A stretch of 64,000 bases of DNA from Schinkia azotoformans LMG 9581 (GTDB taxonomy: Bacteria > Bacillota > Bacilli > Bacillales > Bacillaceae_J): the NCBI RefSeq assembly GCF_000307855.1, contig NZ_AJLR01000033.1:1-64000 (forward strand). Direction: 5' to 3'. Positions 25,818 through 34,187 of this stretch are shown in pieces. Under the pieces are notes generated by a model. That model was not told the DNA's origin. It worked only from the letters and a program-made list of their open reading frames with translations, and did no database searches. Position 1 is the first letter of the stretch; every line of letters begins with the position of its first letter. A program made the position numbers and the translations under genes.

Positions 25818-26522
25818 ATGAGTATTAAAAAGAAATTAGGTTTAGGAGTAGCATCGGCAGCATTAGGATTATCATTAATTGGTGGAGGAACTTGGGCAGC
25901 ATTTAACGACATTGAGACAGTTGGCAGTAGTTTTGCAGCAGGAACATTAAACCTTGATGTTAATAATGGTGATGGTGCAACGGCATTATTTGACCTCTCA
26001 AACCTGAAGCCTGGGGATACTATAGAAAGAGAGTTTTTATTAAGTAATGCAGGTTCATTAGCTATTAAAGATGTATTAATGACAACAGCTATAACTTCAT
26101 TTACACAAGGTGAAAATGAATATGTTAATACACATGGTGCTACTGATAACTCTCAAGAAGATTTCCTTGATCAATTTAACGTAAATATTATCGATGTAGA
26201 TAGACAAATTACCGTAGTTCAAAATAAAACCTTAAAAGATTTATTGACTGAAACACCAAACTTGGCACCAACTAATACTAATGATCCAAGATATTCTGGT
26301 ATTCCACTTAATCCAGCCGATACTGAAAATATAAGAATTCAAATCACATTTAAGGATGATCCTACTGTTGGTATTAATGGTGAACAAGATCAAAACAAAT
26401 ACCAAGGTGATTCTGCACAAATTAGCTTTACACTTGAAGCAACACAATGGGCTGGTTTAACAACTGATCAAACAAAAGATAATGGATATTTAGATATTAA
26501 CAAGGAAGCAAACTCTAATTAA
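25818..26522 (+). CDS. tasA: TasA/CalY-family matrix fibre protein
   Basis: A 234-aa secreted protein with a signal peptide ending GGGTWAAFNDIET, the usual SipW-processed start of TasA/camelysin proteins. Family features follow: GSSFAAGTLNLDVN, FDLSNLKPGDTIEREFLLSNAGSLAIKDV and the C-terminal QISFTLEATQWAG. TasA-type proteins polymerise into extracellular biofilm fibres. I start at ATG 25818; the in-frame ATG at 25800 overlaps the AGGAGG site itself. A terminator follows, which probably keeps this gene's transcript more abundant than the downstream genes. Confidence 0.92.
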   Translation: MSIKKKLGLGVASAALGLSLIGGGTWAAFNDIETVGSSFAAGTLNLDVNNGDGATALFDLSNLKPGDTIEREFLLSNAGSLAIKDVLMTTAITSFTQGENEYVNTHGATDNSQEDFLDQFNVNIIDVDRQITVVQNKTLKDLLTETPNLAPTNTNDPRYSGIPLNPADTENIRIQITFKDDPTVGINGEQDQNKYQGDSAQISFTLEATQWAGLTTDQTKDNGYLDINKEANSN

Positions 26523-26540
26523 TGATCTAGTTTTATAAGT

Positions 26541-26569
26541 AAAAAGGCGGGTATGACTCGCCTTTTTAA
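26541..26569 (+). terminator. Rho-independent terminator after tasA
   Basis: AAAAAGGCG pairs with CGCCTTTTT across a short loop and is followed by AAT. Confidence 0.75.
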
Positions 26570-26628
26570 TTATAGTTATTTCACTCTCATATAGTCATTC
26601 ATTATAAAAAATGAATTAAGGAGTTTCC

Positions 26629-27441
26629 ATGAAAAAACGAATGATTATTCCCGCAATCATATTTGCATTCTTGGTATTTTTGATGATGCCGTCAACTCTT
26701 CAAGCCGAAAGTACTTCACAAATTGATATAGGTACGAAAACTAATGGATATTTATTCGATCTTTCAAATTTGAAACCTGGAGATCGGGCTTATCGAATTC
26801 TTACAATCCAAAATAGAGGACAAAGAGATTTCTCCTATAACACAACGGCTAAATTTCAAGGTGGAGATGAAAAATTATACAATGAATTTTTACTTAAAGT
26901 ATCTGATGCAAATGGAACTTTACATGAAGGATATTTAAAAGATTTTAGAGGATTAACTCCAAGATTTTTGAAATCAATTAATGAAGAAGATTTGATGTTT
27001 GAATTGGAGTTTCCGTATGAACTAGGCAATGAATTCCAAGGACTAGGATTTGAAGTTGAATTTAGGTTTATTGTGGAAGGCTATGACCCACCACCGGGTG
27101 GAGGCTCTGGAGGAGGTTCTGACAACCCAAGTAACCCTGATAAACCAAATACTCCAACTCAACCTAGAGATCCAGAAAACCCGGATAACTCGATTATACC
27201 AGAAGATCCGGGTGACCCACAGGAGCAAACTAATCCATTAGAGCTCCAAGACCCGGATAAAATATACCCGCAACATCCAATTGATCCGGAAAAACTGAAT
27301 TCCCCCCCAGTTGATGGGCAAATATTGCCGTCTACTGCCACAAATACTTTTAACTTTGTACTTGGGGGTTTTGCCCTACTAGCTGTAGGGGGAATCTTAT
27401 TATTCTTTCGAAGAGAAAGAACAATGGTTATAAAAAAATAA
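26629..27441 (+). CDS. Sortase-anchored TasA-like surface protein (LPSTA)
   Basis: A 270-aa protein with signal peptide (1-26), a TasA-like head (about 27-152, with YLFDLSNLKPGDRAYRILTIQN nearly repeating the TasA segment), a Gly/Pro-rich linker (PPPGGGSGGGS, then many NP/DP repeats, 154-230) and a C-terminal sorting signal. The signal is LPSTA at 233-237, a hydrophobic segment and RRER. It is probably attached to peptidoglycan by the class D sortase encoded upstream, and could tether TasA fibres to the wall. This role is inference. Confidence 0.85.
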   Translation: MKKRMIIPAIIFAFLVFLMMPSTLQAESTSQIDIGTKTNGYLFDLSNLKPGDRAYRILTIQNRGQRDFSYNTTAKFQGGDEKLYNEFLLKVSDANGTLHEGYLKDFRGLTPRFLKSINEEDLMFELEFPYELGNEFQGLGFEVEFRFIVEGYDPPPGGGSGGGSDNPSNPDKPNTPTQPRDPENPDNSIIPEDPGDPQEQTNPLELQDPDKIYPQHPIDPEKLNSPPVDGQILPSTATNTFNFVLGGFALLAVGGILLFFRRERTMVIKK

Positions 27442-27477
27442 TCTGACTTTGATGGTTTGCGTTATCAAAGTCAGATT
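27440..27477 (+). terminator. Strong hairpin after the LPSTA gene
   Basis: AATCTGACTTTGAT and ATCAAAGTCAGATT form a perfect 14-bp stem. The T run after it is weak and falls after ATAAACA. Confidence 0.6.
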
Positions 27478-27489
27478 ATAAACATTTTT

Positions 27490-27505
27490 GTTCCTTATAA
27501 AGAAC
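27490..27505. promoter_or_regulatory. SinR-type operator upstream of the coiled-coil secreted protein
   Basis: GTTCCTTATAAAGAAC is another 16-bp GTTC-N8-GAAC palindrome, 52 bp before the start codon, placing this gene in the presumed SinR regulon. Confidence 0.55.
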
Positions 27506-27556
27506 GAAAGCATCAAAATGATTATAAAAGGAATTTTAAACAGGTGGTTAATGCTT

Positions 27557-29431
27557 ATGAGAAGAAAGCGATCGGCAAGAAAAAAGAAAATGAGAAAAAA
27601 ATCATTATATCAAACAGCAAGTTTAATTTCAATTGCTGCTTTTGGGATTGCCCAAGTCACACCATCTTCCCATGCCGTTTTTTCTCATTCAGTCACGATT
27701 GAAGATAGAGGAATTACAACATCATTTGTTTTTCCGGAAACGATTGAGGGGCTTGTAAATGAGATTAAAGTCGAAGTGGAGAAGGTGGCAACTGCAAGGG
27801 AACTGGCTGATAGTGTGTACGGAAAATTGGAACAGGCAGAAAGTTCAGAGCAAGCAAATAGTGAAAATAATTTAGGAGAGATATTTGAAACTGCAAAAGC
27901 TTCAGAAAAAACCGCCATAGATAAAATGAATCAACTTAATATTTATTTAGTACAAGGGAAGATGGAAGTTATCGATGATGAATCGGCTATCAATATATTA
28001 AACGTTATTGAAGAGGGAACACAAGCTGCAACGGAGCTATTGGATTCAATAGTAATAATGGTAAAAGAAATAGAAGAAATGAAGAACCAAGTGAATGTCA
28101 TGATTACAGCTATGGCCCAAGCAGAGGCAGCCGCCCTTGAAAAAGAAATGATTGCAGAAATAGCCCAAAAAGCATTGGAGGGTCTAATGAATGCGAATAC
28201 AGATGCCGCGGGCCTATTAACAAAATTAGGACCTGACTTTGATTTAAATGCATTTCAAGCTTTTACAAAAGAACTGGTTAAAAGTCAAGCTGATTTACAA
28301 AAGGCTTTAGAAGATGCGGAAAATTATGTGAATGAACTAAAAGCCTATATCGATGGAACAAAGGAAGTGGCATCACCTGAAGTTCTTGAGGAAGCAAAAG
28401 CAAACTATGAAAAAGTCCAACAAGCAATTGATAGTCTAAAAGAAACGATGGAAAATACAAAAACAACAAATACGGAAGTACAAGCAAAAATTGAACAAGA
28501 AAAACAAAGACAGGAAGAGGAAGCACAAAAAATTGAACAAGAAAGAATAAAACAAGAAGAGGAAGCTAAAAAAGCTCAACAAGAGCTTGAAAGCCAAAGT
28601 GCACCAGCAGCAGGTGGCGGATCTTCAAATCCGGAAACTCCACCAGCGGAACAAGTTCCTAACCCAGAAGTGCCGACTACTGGAGAGGACGGAGGCGGTG
28701 CACCAAATCCAGATCAACCACCAGTGGGAGGTGAAGAACAAAATCCGAGTACTCCACCAGAAGATGGAGAACAACCAAATCCAGATCAGCCACCTGTAGA
28801 AGAGGTACAACCAAATCCGGATCAACCACCTGTGGCGGGTGAAGAGCCGCCGGTAACTCCTCCATCAAATGAAGAAGGGCAAGATCAAAATGACCAATCA
28901 GATGGTGGAATTGAGAATCAACCGGCTCGTCCTAATGATGAAGATTCTCAATCTGGAAATGAAGATGACATTAACCCGGATCCTTCTGCCAATGATAACG
29001 AACACCCTGAGGCAGAGCAGCCACCTAATTCTAATCAGAATAATCCGACGGACAAGGATGGTCAGGATGTTAGTAGTAACGATACTGAAGAAACAAAAGA
29101 AACTGAAACAATAAGCTCTGAAGAAACTACAACAGCTGAAGCTACACCTAACGGAGATGAAACACAATCAACAGGCCAATCAACAAGTGGCAGTGAATCC
29201 ATAGAAAGAGACACTGTAGCTTCACTGAATGCTATAAAAATGGAACAAGACTTTTATTCATTTGAAAGCCTGATTTTAAATAGAAGAGATGAAGAGAATG
29301 ATTTATTTGATGGAACAGCGGAAATTTTTAGTCATGATGTTCAAAAAGACATAATTACGATGGATAACAATCATAAAGTAAAAATTAATATTAGAACGTA
29401 TTTGCCATCAAAATGGAACAAAAGATTATGA
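27557..29431 (+). CDS. Large secreted coiled-coil/proline-rich protein (DUF4047-like N-terminus)
   Basis: A 624-aa exported protein with a long basic N-region (RRKRSARKKKMRKK) and signal peptide ending PSSHAVFSHSVTIEDRG. The N-terminus resembles the DUF4047 proteins found beside sipW-tasA in the B. cereus group. A long coiled coil spans about 60-360, followed by a Pro/Gly/Asp/Glu-rich region with repeated NPDQPPV units and a small C-terminal domain without LPxTG signal. ATG 27557 is preferred because AGGTGG lies 9 nt upstream. It is probably a matrix component; its end overlaps the next signal peptidase gene. Confidence 0.75.
   Translation: MRRKRSARKKKMRKKSLYQTASLISIAAFGIAQVTPSSHAVFSHSVTIEDRGITTSFVFPETIEGLVNEIKVEVEKVATARELADSVYGKLEQAESSEQANSENNLGEIFETAKASEKTAIDKMNQLNIYLVQGKMEVIDDESAINILNVIEEGTQAATELLDSIVIMVKEIEEMKNQVNVMITAMAQAEAAALEKEMIAEIAQKALEGLMNANTDAAGLLTKLGPDFDLNAFQAFTKELVKSQADLQKALEDAENYVNELKAYIDGTKEVASPEVLEEAKANYEKVQQAIDSLKETMENTKTTNTEVQAKIEQEKQRQEEEAQKIEQERIKQEEEAKKAQQELESQSAPAAGGGSSNPETPPAEQVPNPEVPTTGEDGGGAPNPDQPPVGGEEQNPSTPPEDGEQPNPDQPPVEEVQPNPDQPPVAGEEPPVTPPSNEEGQDQNDQSDGGIENQPARPNDEDSQSGNEDDINPDPSANDNEHPEAEQPPNSNQNNPTDKDGQDVSSNDTEETKETETISSEETTTAEATPNGDETQSTGQSTSGSESIERDTVASLNAIKMEQDFYSFESLILNRRDEENDLFDGTAEIFSHDVQKDIITMDNNHKVKINIRTYLPSKWNKRL
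28703..28846 (+). repeat. Intragenic NPDQPPV repeats
   Basis: Three near-identical DNA units of the type CCAAATCCAGATCAACCACC (near 28703, 28775 and 28811) encode NPDQPPV separated by acidic linkers. This is a typical site of copy-number change in surface-protein stalks. Confidence 0.7.
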
Positions 29432-30003
29432 AAAAGTACTTTTTTAATAGTTTAAGAATCATCTTTTTCGCATTTCTTCTATTATGCTGCTATATTACCA
29501 TTTCAAGCAAATTGGGTGGAGAAACATTTCAAATTGGTGGCTTACAGATTATAAATGTTTTAACGGGATCGATGTACCCTGAAATCAAACCTGGATCGTT
29601 AATTATTGTAAAAAAGGTTAACGATCCGGAAAACCTGCAGGTCAAAGATGTGATTACCTTTCAATCACCAAGAAATGAAAAACAATTAATCACACATCGA
29701 ATAGTTAAAGTGAAAAAATTGGATTCTAAAATTTACTTTATAACAAAAGGGGATGCAAACCTTACTGCTGATGTAGAAGAAGTGGGGGCTGCTAGCGTTT
29801 TTGGTAAATATCAAAACATATCCATTCCTTATGCAGGGTATGTCTTACAACTGACGAAAACAAAAATGGGTTTTATCGTGTTTTTCCTAGTCCCAGTTTT
29901 TGTATTGACCATCTCTACATTAAGTAATCGCTGGTCACCTTTGATCTTTAGACGAACTATTGGTTATGGTGGTGGAAGTAATGAAAATCAAAGCATGGAT
30001 TAA
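29413..30003 (+). CDS. SipW-type signal peptidase I, second copy
   Basis: A 196-aa membrane protein with N- and C-terminal transmembrane segments. The serine motif is LTGSMYPEIKPGSLIIV and the histidine motif is LITHRIVKV, so it is an ER-type peptidase. It diverges from the other two copies around the serine (YPEIKPGS instead of EPTFMTGS), suggesting different substrates. The start overlaps the coiled-coil gene by 19 bp; an in-frame ATG at 29428 is also possible. Its end overlaps the third sipW-like gene, so the three genes are translationally linked. Confidence 0.85.
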   Translation: MEQKIMKKYFFNSLRIIFFAFLLLCCYITISSKLGGETFQIGGLQIINVLTGSMYPEIKPGSLIIVKKVNDPENLQVKDVITFQSPRNEKQLITHRIVKVKKLDSKIYFITKGDANLTADVEEVGAASVFGKYQNISIPYAGYVLQLTKTKMGFIVFFLVPVFVLTISTLSNRWSPLIFRRTIGYGGGSNENQSMD

Positions 30004-30547
30004 CAGAATCTTTACTACTATATTAGCTGCAATTCTATTGCTCCTTGCTTTTACCGTTATTGTTTCAAAGGTATCTGGACGTAATCACGATGTATTTGGA
30101 TATGAACTGAAAATAGTATTATCAGGTTCAATGGAACCTACTTTTATGACTGGGTCCATTATTGCCATCAAACGCGGGGGAAATATGACAAGATTTCAAC
30201 CAGGTGATGTTATAACTTTTAAAAAGAAAGAGAAGATACTCGTTACTCATCGAATTGTTGAGGTTAGAAAAAATGGAGGAAATGTGCTGTATGGTACAAA
30301 AGGCGACCATAATATAACCGCTGACCGTGATTTTGTGCCATCCGAGCATGTTATCGGCCAATATACAGGCTTTACAATACCATATGCCGGTTATTTGTTT
30401 TCCTATGCATCCACAAAACTTGGTAGTGCATTACTGTTGATCATCCCTGGGTTTCTTTTAATAGGGAACTGCATGTTTTCATTATGGAGGGAATTTACTG
30501 AGTTAGAGAAAAGTAGTAAACAATCGGTAAAGATAGAGGAAATATAG
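29981..30547 (+). CDS. SipW-type signal peptidase I, third copy
   Basis: A 188-aa ER-type signal peptidase with SGSMEPTFMTGSIIAIK and LVTHRIVEVR, very close to the first copy in these segments and in GYELKIVLSGSMEPTFMTG. I start at ATG 29981, after the GGTGGTGG site; an in-frame start at 29960 is also possible. It directly precedes a TasA-like/TapA-like fusion, its likely substrate. Confidence 0.88.
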   Translation: MKIKAWINRIFTTILAAILLLLAFTVIVSKVSGRNHDVFGYELKIVLSGSMEPTFMTGSIIAIKRGGNMTRFQPGDVITFKKKEKILVTHRIVEVRKNGGNVLYGTKGDHNITADRDFVPSEHVIGQYTGFTIPYAGYLFSYASTKLGSALLLIIPGFLLIGNCMFSLWREFTELEKSSKQSVKIEEI

Positions 30548-30633
30548 AAGCAATTATATTCCTGAAAAAGTGCACAGCAACAGGGCGCTGTGTACTTACC
30601 GTTGAAAATCTTGGAGTTAAAACAGGTGATAAA

Positions 30634-31578
30634 ATGTTTACTTATAAAAATATAAAGAACTACTCGTTTTTAATGATTGGCTTATTATTAATTATAGCCT
30701 CAATCATCCCTAAAGGGGCATGGTCTTATTTTAATGATGTTGAAGAAATCCCCAACACTCTAGCTGTCGGTACCTGTAGTTTTGAAGCAATAACAACTCC
30801 ATTTGATTTGAAAAACATGTTTCCAAATCGCGATGGCCAAACAAAGACAATGAACATTACACTGAAAAACAATGGGTCTTTCTTTATCGATAACTTGAGT
30901 TTAGAAGCAATCCTAGATAAAAAAAATTATAACGGTAATGGTGTGGCATCAGCAGAAAATTTTGCTGAACAATTTGATTTAAACTTTTATGCAAATGGCG
31001 AGTTACTTAATGAACAAACCTTGACACTTGCTCAAATAGTTGCTCCTAATAAGCCCTTAAATATTGCGGCATGGTTTCCAGAACAGGGATTAAACGGGGG
31101 GCAACAATTGAATCTTACGGTTGAATTTTCGTTTGTTTTAAAACATAACAAGTACAAAAATAAATTTGAAGGTAAATCACTCCCTGTTGAATTTAGGGTT
31201 GTTGGCATTTGTGGTAGTGGTGATGATGGTGGCGACCCAAGTAACCCAGGCGAACCTGAAAAATGGGATAAGAGTTCATTAAGCTTTAATGGACCATCTG
31301 GCATTTCTAATACGCAAATTTTTGCAACTGTAAAGAATGGATCCGGCTCAAGAGATATGCAAGGCCCAGTTAGGTATGAAGTATACTGGATTGCCAGTGG
31401 AAATCCAAAGGGTGGTACTGTTGTTGCCAGTGGCGAAATTCCAGCATTGGACTCTGGGGAATCCTACAAACTAACGTATACTCCAACAAAAGCAGGGGTC
31501 TATAAATTTAAAGCCTACCAAAGACCTGGCCATCCTGGAAAGGGTGAGTTGTGGAGCTGGTCAATCGAAGTGAAATAA
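30634..31578 (+). CDS. TasA-like head fused to a TapA-like domain
   Basis: A 314-aa secreted protein. The signal peptide ends GAWSYFNDVEE, matching the TasA-type SipW site. Residues about 40-195 are TasA/CalY-like (FDLKNMFPNRDGQTKTMNITLKN). After a Gly/Asp/Pro linker, residues 211-314 resemble B. subtilis TapA as I recall it: WDKSSLSF against WDQSDLHI, and GVYKFKAYQRPGHPGKGELWSWS against GIYAFKVYKPAGYPANGSTFEWS. TapA promotes and anchors TasA fibres, so a fusion could seed or cap fibres. The similarity needs an alignment; the fold assignment is inference. Confidence 0.75.
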   Translation: MFTYKNIKNYSFLMIGLLLIIASIIPKGAWSYFNDVEEIPNTLAVGTCSFEAITTPFDLKNMFPNRDGQTKTMNITLKNNGSFFIDNLSLEAILDKKNYNGNGVASAENFAEQFDLNFYANGELLNEQTLTLAQIVAPNKPLNIAAWFPEQGLNGGQQLNLTVEFSFVLKHNKYKNKFEGKSLPVEFRVVGICGSGDDGGDPSNPGEPEKWDKSSLSFNGPSGISNTQIFATVKNGSGSRDMQGPVRYEVYWIASGNPKGGTVVASGEIPALDSGESYKLTYTPTKAGVYKFKAYQRPGHPGKGELWSWSIEVK

Positions 31579-31601
31579 AAATTTTATATTAAAAAAATGG
31601 T

Positions 31602-31645
31602 AAAAGTAGTAGGATCCAACAATGATCTACTACTTTTATTTTTTT
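31602..31645 (+). terminator. Rho-independent terminator of the matrix locus
   Basis: AAAAGTAGTAGGATC pairs with GATCTACTACTTTT (one bulge) and is followed by TTTTTTT. Confidence 0.85.
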
Positions 31646-31854
31646 AAGGTGGCATTGGAAAAACTGATTACAACCAAGTCATGGTGGGACATCGTAGAAA
31701 TCTAAAAGTACATTTCTTCTTTATTTCAATTTTTACAATTTGATTAAATCCAACAAATTTAATAGTATCTTTCCTAAAACCCCCATAAACAGTAAGTGGA
31801 TACGAAATTTGTATTATAGAGGATAATCTTACAAATTGTGGGGAGGAAAATGAA

Positions 31855-33417
31855 ATGAACAAATGGGTAAAGAAATCATTACCTTTAGCTGTTGCAGCAA
31901 GTATGGCTTTTACGGTAATTCCTGGTGTAGTAGACGCAAAGTCTGATAATGGCAAAGGTAATAATGGAAAAAGCAATAACAAAAAGGTGGAACAAACGTG
32001 GAAACAGCCAACCAAGAAGAAATATTATCTTAAAGATGTTGAAACACATTGGGCTAACCAAGACATCTATAAAATGTATTCATTAGGTCTAATGTCTGGC
32101 TACGACAATTTTACATATCAACCGAATAAGCCGGTTACACAACTGGAGGTTATTGCATCACTTGTTAGAGTATTGGAACTGGACGGCAAAGACCGGACAC
32201 CAAAACTTTCTAATAAAAACTTAAAAGATGTTCCAAGTTGGGCGAAGACAAGTGTGGCCATTGCGATTGAAGAAAATTTACTCGACGGGAATAAGAATTT
32301 TCAGCCAAATAAACCGGCAACTCGCTTATTTATTACGAATTTGTTAGTTCAATTAGTTGGAAATAACATTGATGAGAAATGGGAAGATGCAACGCCATTA
32401 TTTAAAGATATTGATAACTTAAGCAAAGAAGAAAAAGCAATTCTAGCATTTGCAGCATTAACAAAGCTTGTAAGTGGATATAGCGATAACACGTTCCAAC
32501 CAAATAAACCTGTTACACGTGCTGAAATGGCTGTATTTATCAATCGCTTATTAAGTTATAAAGAAGATCTTGGCGACTATTATAATGAATCTGGAAATGG
32601 AACCATTGTGTCCATAGATTCTAGGAATTCCGAGATTACTATTAAACAAAGAGTAAAAACAAACGGCGAATGGAAATATGTAAATAAAGAGTATACTGTT
32701 GATGAGGATGCAAAAATTTATGTGGATGGAAAAGCAGCGACACTTTCAAAATTAGCAGCCAATATGAGTATTGAATTTACAATTGATGAGGACGACAACA
32801 TCATCTACATTAAAGCTAAGTCTATAGTTAAAGAGGTCAAAGACTATACTTATAACGGAGTAATTACAAAAGTAGATAACAATATCGTTTGGGTAAATGT
32901 GGACCGTGTCACTGTACCGTTCTTAATTAACGGTAATGTTAAAATCACCACGAAATCAGGCACAAAAGCTGTTATTGGCGACTTAAAAGTAGATCAAAAG
33001 ATCGCATTTAACTTAAATTCGACAGGGGCGGTATCAGAGATTTTAATTGATGCTCAAGCTACAAATACAAACGATGAAATTAAGAGCTTATTGAACAAAT
33101 TAGGGGACCTAAACAAAATTGATCTTGAAATCAATGGTGACAATAATACACAAGTAGATATTTTCTTTGAACGTAAATCTAATTACGGTTACGAAGCACA
33201 AGTGAAGATAGTAAGCGAAAATAAACGTTTCGAGCTTTCCGGTAAAACGGCCTTAACTTTCTTGGCAAACTTTATTGAAAATGAAAATATTGATTTCAGT
33301 GATGATGATCAGTCAGAGGTTGATGAATTTGTTAATGACTTAATTGATGAATACAATCTTACTGATGCTGATATCGATGGGGTAATCGTGATCGATAACA
33401 AAACCTTTAATCTATAA
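31855..33417 (+). CDS. S-layer homology protein
   Basis: A 520-aa exported protein with signal peptide (1-28, ending GVVDAKS). A basic Asn/Gly/Lys-rich linker is followed by three SLH units (about 58-230: WANQDIYKMYSLGLMSGYDNFTYQPNKPVTQLE, then SWAKTSVAIAIEENLLDGN, then LVSGYSDNTFQPNKPVTRAEMAVFINRLL). The C-terminal half is beta-rich with repeated YTYNGVITKVDNN-like strands and an acidic end. SLH units bind pyruvylated wall polymer. GGGGAGG lies upstream of the ATG, and the gene is a single unit. Confidence 0.88.
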   Translation: MNKWVKKSLPLAVAASMAFTVIPGVVDAKSDNGKGNNGKSNNKKVEQTWKQPTKKKYYLKDVETHWANQDIYKMYSLGLMSGYDNFTYQPNKPVTQLEVIASLVRVLELDGKDRTPKLSNKNLKDVPSWAKTSVAIAIEENLLDGNKNFQPNKPATRLFITNLLVQLVGNNIDEKWEDATPLFKDIDNLSKEEKAILAFAALTKLVSGYSDNTFQPNKPVTRAEMAVFINRLLSYKEDLGDYYNESGNGTIVSIDSRNSEITIKQRVKTNGEWKYVNKEYTVDEDAKIYVDGKAATLSKLAANMSIEFTIDEDDNIIYIKAKSIVKEVKDYTYNGVITKVDNNIVWVNVDRVTVPFLINGNVKITTKSGTKAVIGDLKVDQKIAFNLNSTGAVSEILIDAQATNTNDEIKSLLNKLGDLNKIDLEINGDNNTQVDIFFERKSNYGYEAQVKIVSENKRFELSGKTALTFLANFIENENIDFSDDDQSEVDEFVNDLIDEYNLTDADIDGVIVIDNKTFNL

Positions 33418-33424
33418 AAATAAC

Positions 33425-33463
33425 GAGAGAGGGCATGTCTGCTTAGACCATGCTCTCTTTTTA
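33425..33463 (+). terminator. Rho-independent terminator of the SLH gene
   Basis: GAGAGGGCATG pairs with CATGCTCTC (one bulge), then TTTTT. Confidence 0.7.
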
Positions 33464-33551
33464 TACCCATTTTACATTCCCAACCCTTAAATTGTAATAT
33501 AAAGGTACCATTCTTGAATATAGTCCATCTTAAGACGGGAGTAGAAGTACA

Positions 33552-34151
33552 GTGCTGACATATAGAACATTTGATTATTGGGATGAAGAAATTTGGAATA
33601 GAGCTAGGCCAATCTATGAAGAAGCCTTTGGCAAACATGGTGCAAAAAGTACGGCCGTTATCCGCAATATGTTTCGAAAACAAATGATTTTTCTTCATAT
33701 TGTTATGGATGAAACAGAAAACAACCCGAAAGTAGTTGGTATGGCTATTACGGGTAAACTAAAAGCCTTTAATTCCTTGCTTATAGATTATTTAGCAATT
33801 AAAAAGTCATACCGAAATCAAGGCATTGGAGCATTGTTTGTTCATTATATAAAAGAATTGGCTCTTACGAAATTTGACTGCGATAGTATGGTATTAGAAA
33901 TAGAAGCTACTGAAGATCCGATTCATCAAAAGCGAATTCAGTTCTGGGAAAAGTGTGGGTTTCATCTGACAGATTATATTCACGACTACAAGGTTGTGCC
34001 CGAGCCCTATCAGGCGATGTATCAAAAGCTAACACCCCAATCGAACATAACGACAGATGGGAAGGAACTGTTTAAACATTTAGGTAATTTCCACCGTAAA
34101 TGCTTTCAAGGGGTTAAAAGTAATTCAATTAAAAAAGCCAATCATTCCTAA
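33552..34151 (+). CDS. GNAT-family N-acetyltransferase
   Basis: A 199-aa cytoplasmic protein. The acetyl-CoA motif is LAIKKSYRNQGIGALFVHYIKELA (about 77-100), and the C-terminal half has the usual FWEKCGFHLTDYI. The substrate is unknown. It starts at GTG, with GGGAG about 12 nt upstream. Monocistronic. Confidence 0.82.
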   Translation: MLTYRTFDYWDEEIWNRARPIYEEAFGKHGAKSTAVIRNMFRKQMIFLHIVMDETENNPKVVGMAITGKLKAFNSLLIDYLAIKKSYRNQGIGALFVHYIKELALTKFDCDSMVLEIEATEDPIHQKRIQFWEKCGFHLTDYIHDYKVVPEPYQAMYQKLTPQSNITTDGKELFKHLGNFHRKCFQGVKSNSIKKANHS

Positions 34152-34170
34152 ATAGGAAAGACTGGCTTTT
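34133..34170. terminator. Bidirectional terminator
   Basis: AAAAGCCA and TGGCTTTT form the stem between the convergent GNAT and kinase genes; it overlaps the end of the GNAT frame. Confidence 0.7.
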
Positions 34171-34187
34171 CAAATCATCCATTTTCA

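Noticed and set aside
28703-28846. Tandem repeats as a possible CRISPR-like array
   Set aside because: The repeats are in frame inside a gene and encode NPDQPPV stalk units.
28278-29167. Several antisense and out-of-frame open frames over the coiled-coil/proline-rich gene
   Set aside because: They result from the repetitive, low-complexity codons of the true gene and lack ribosome sites.
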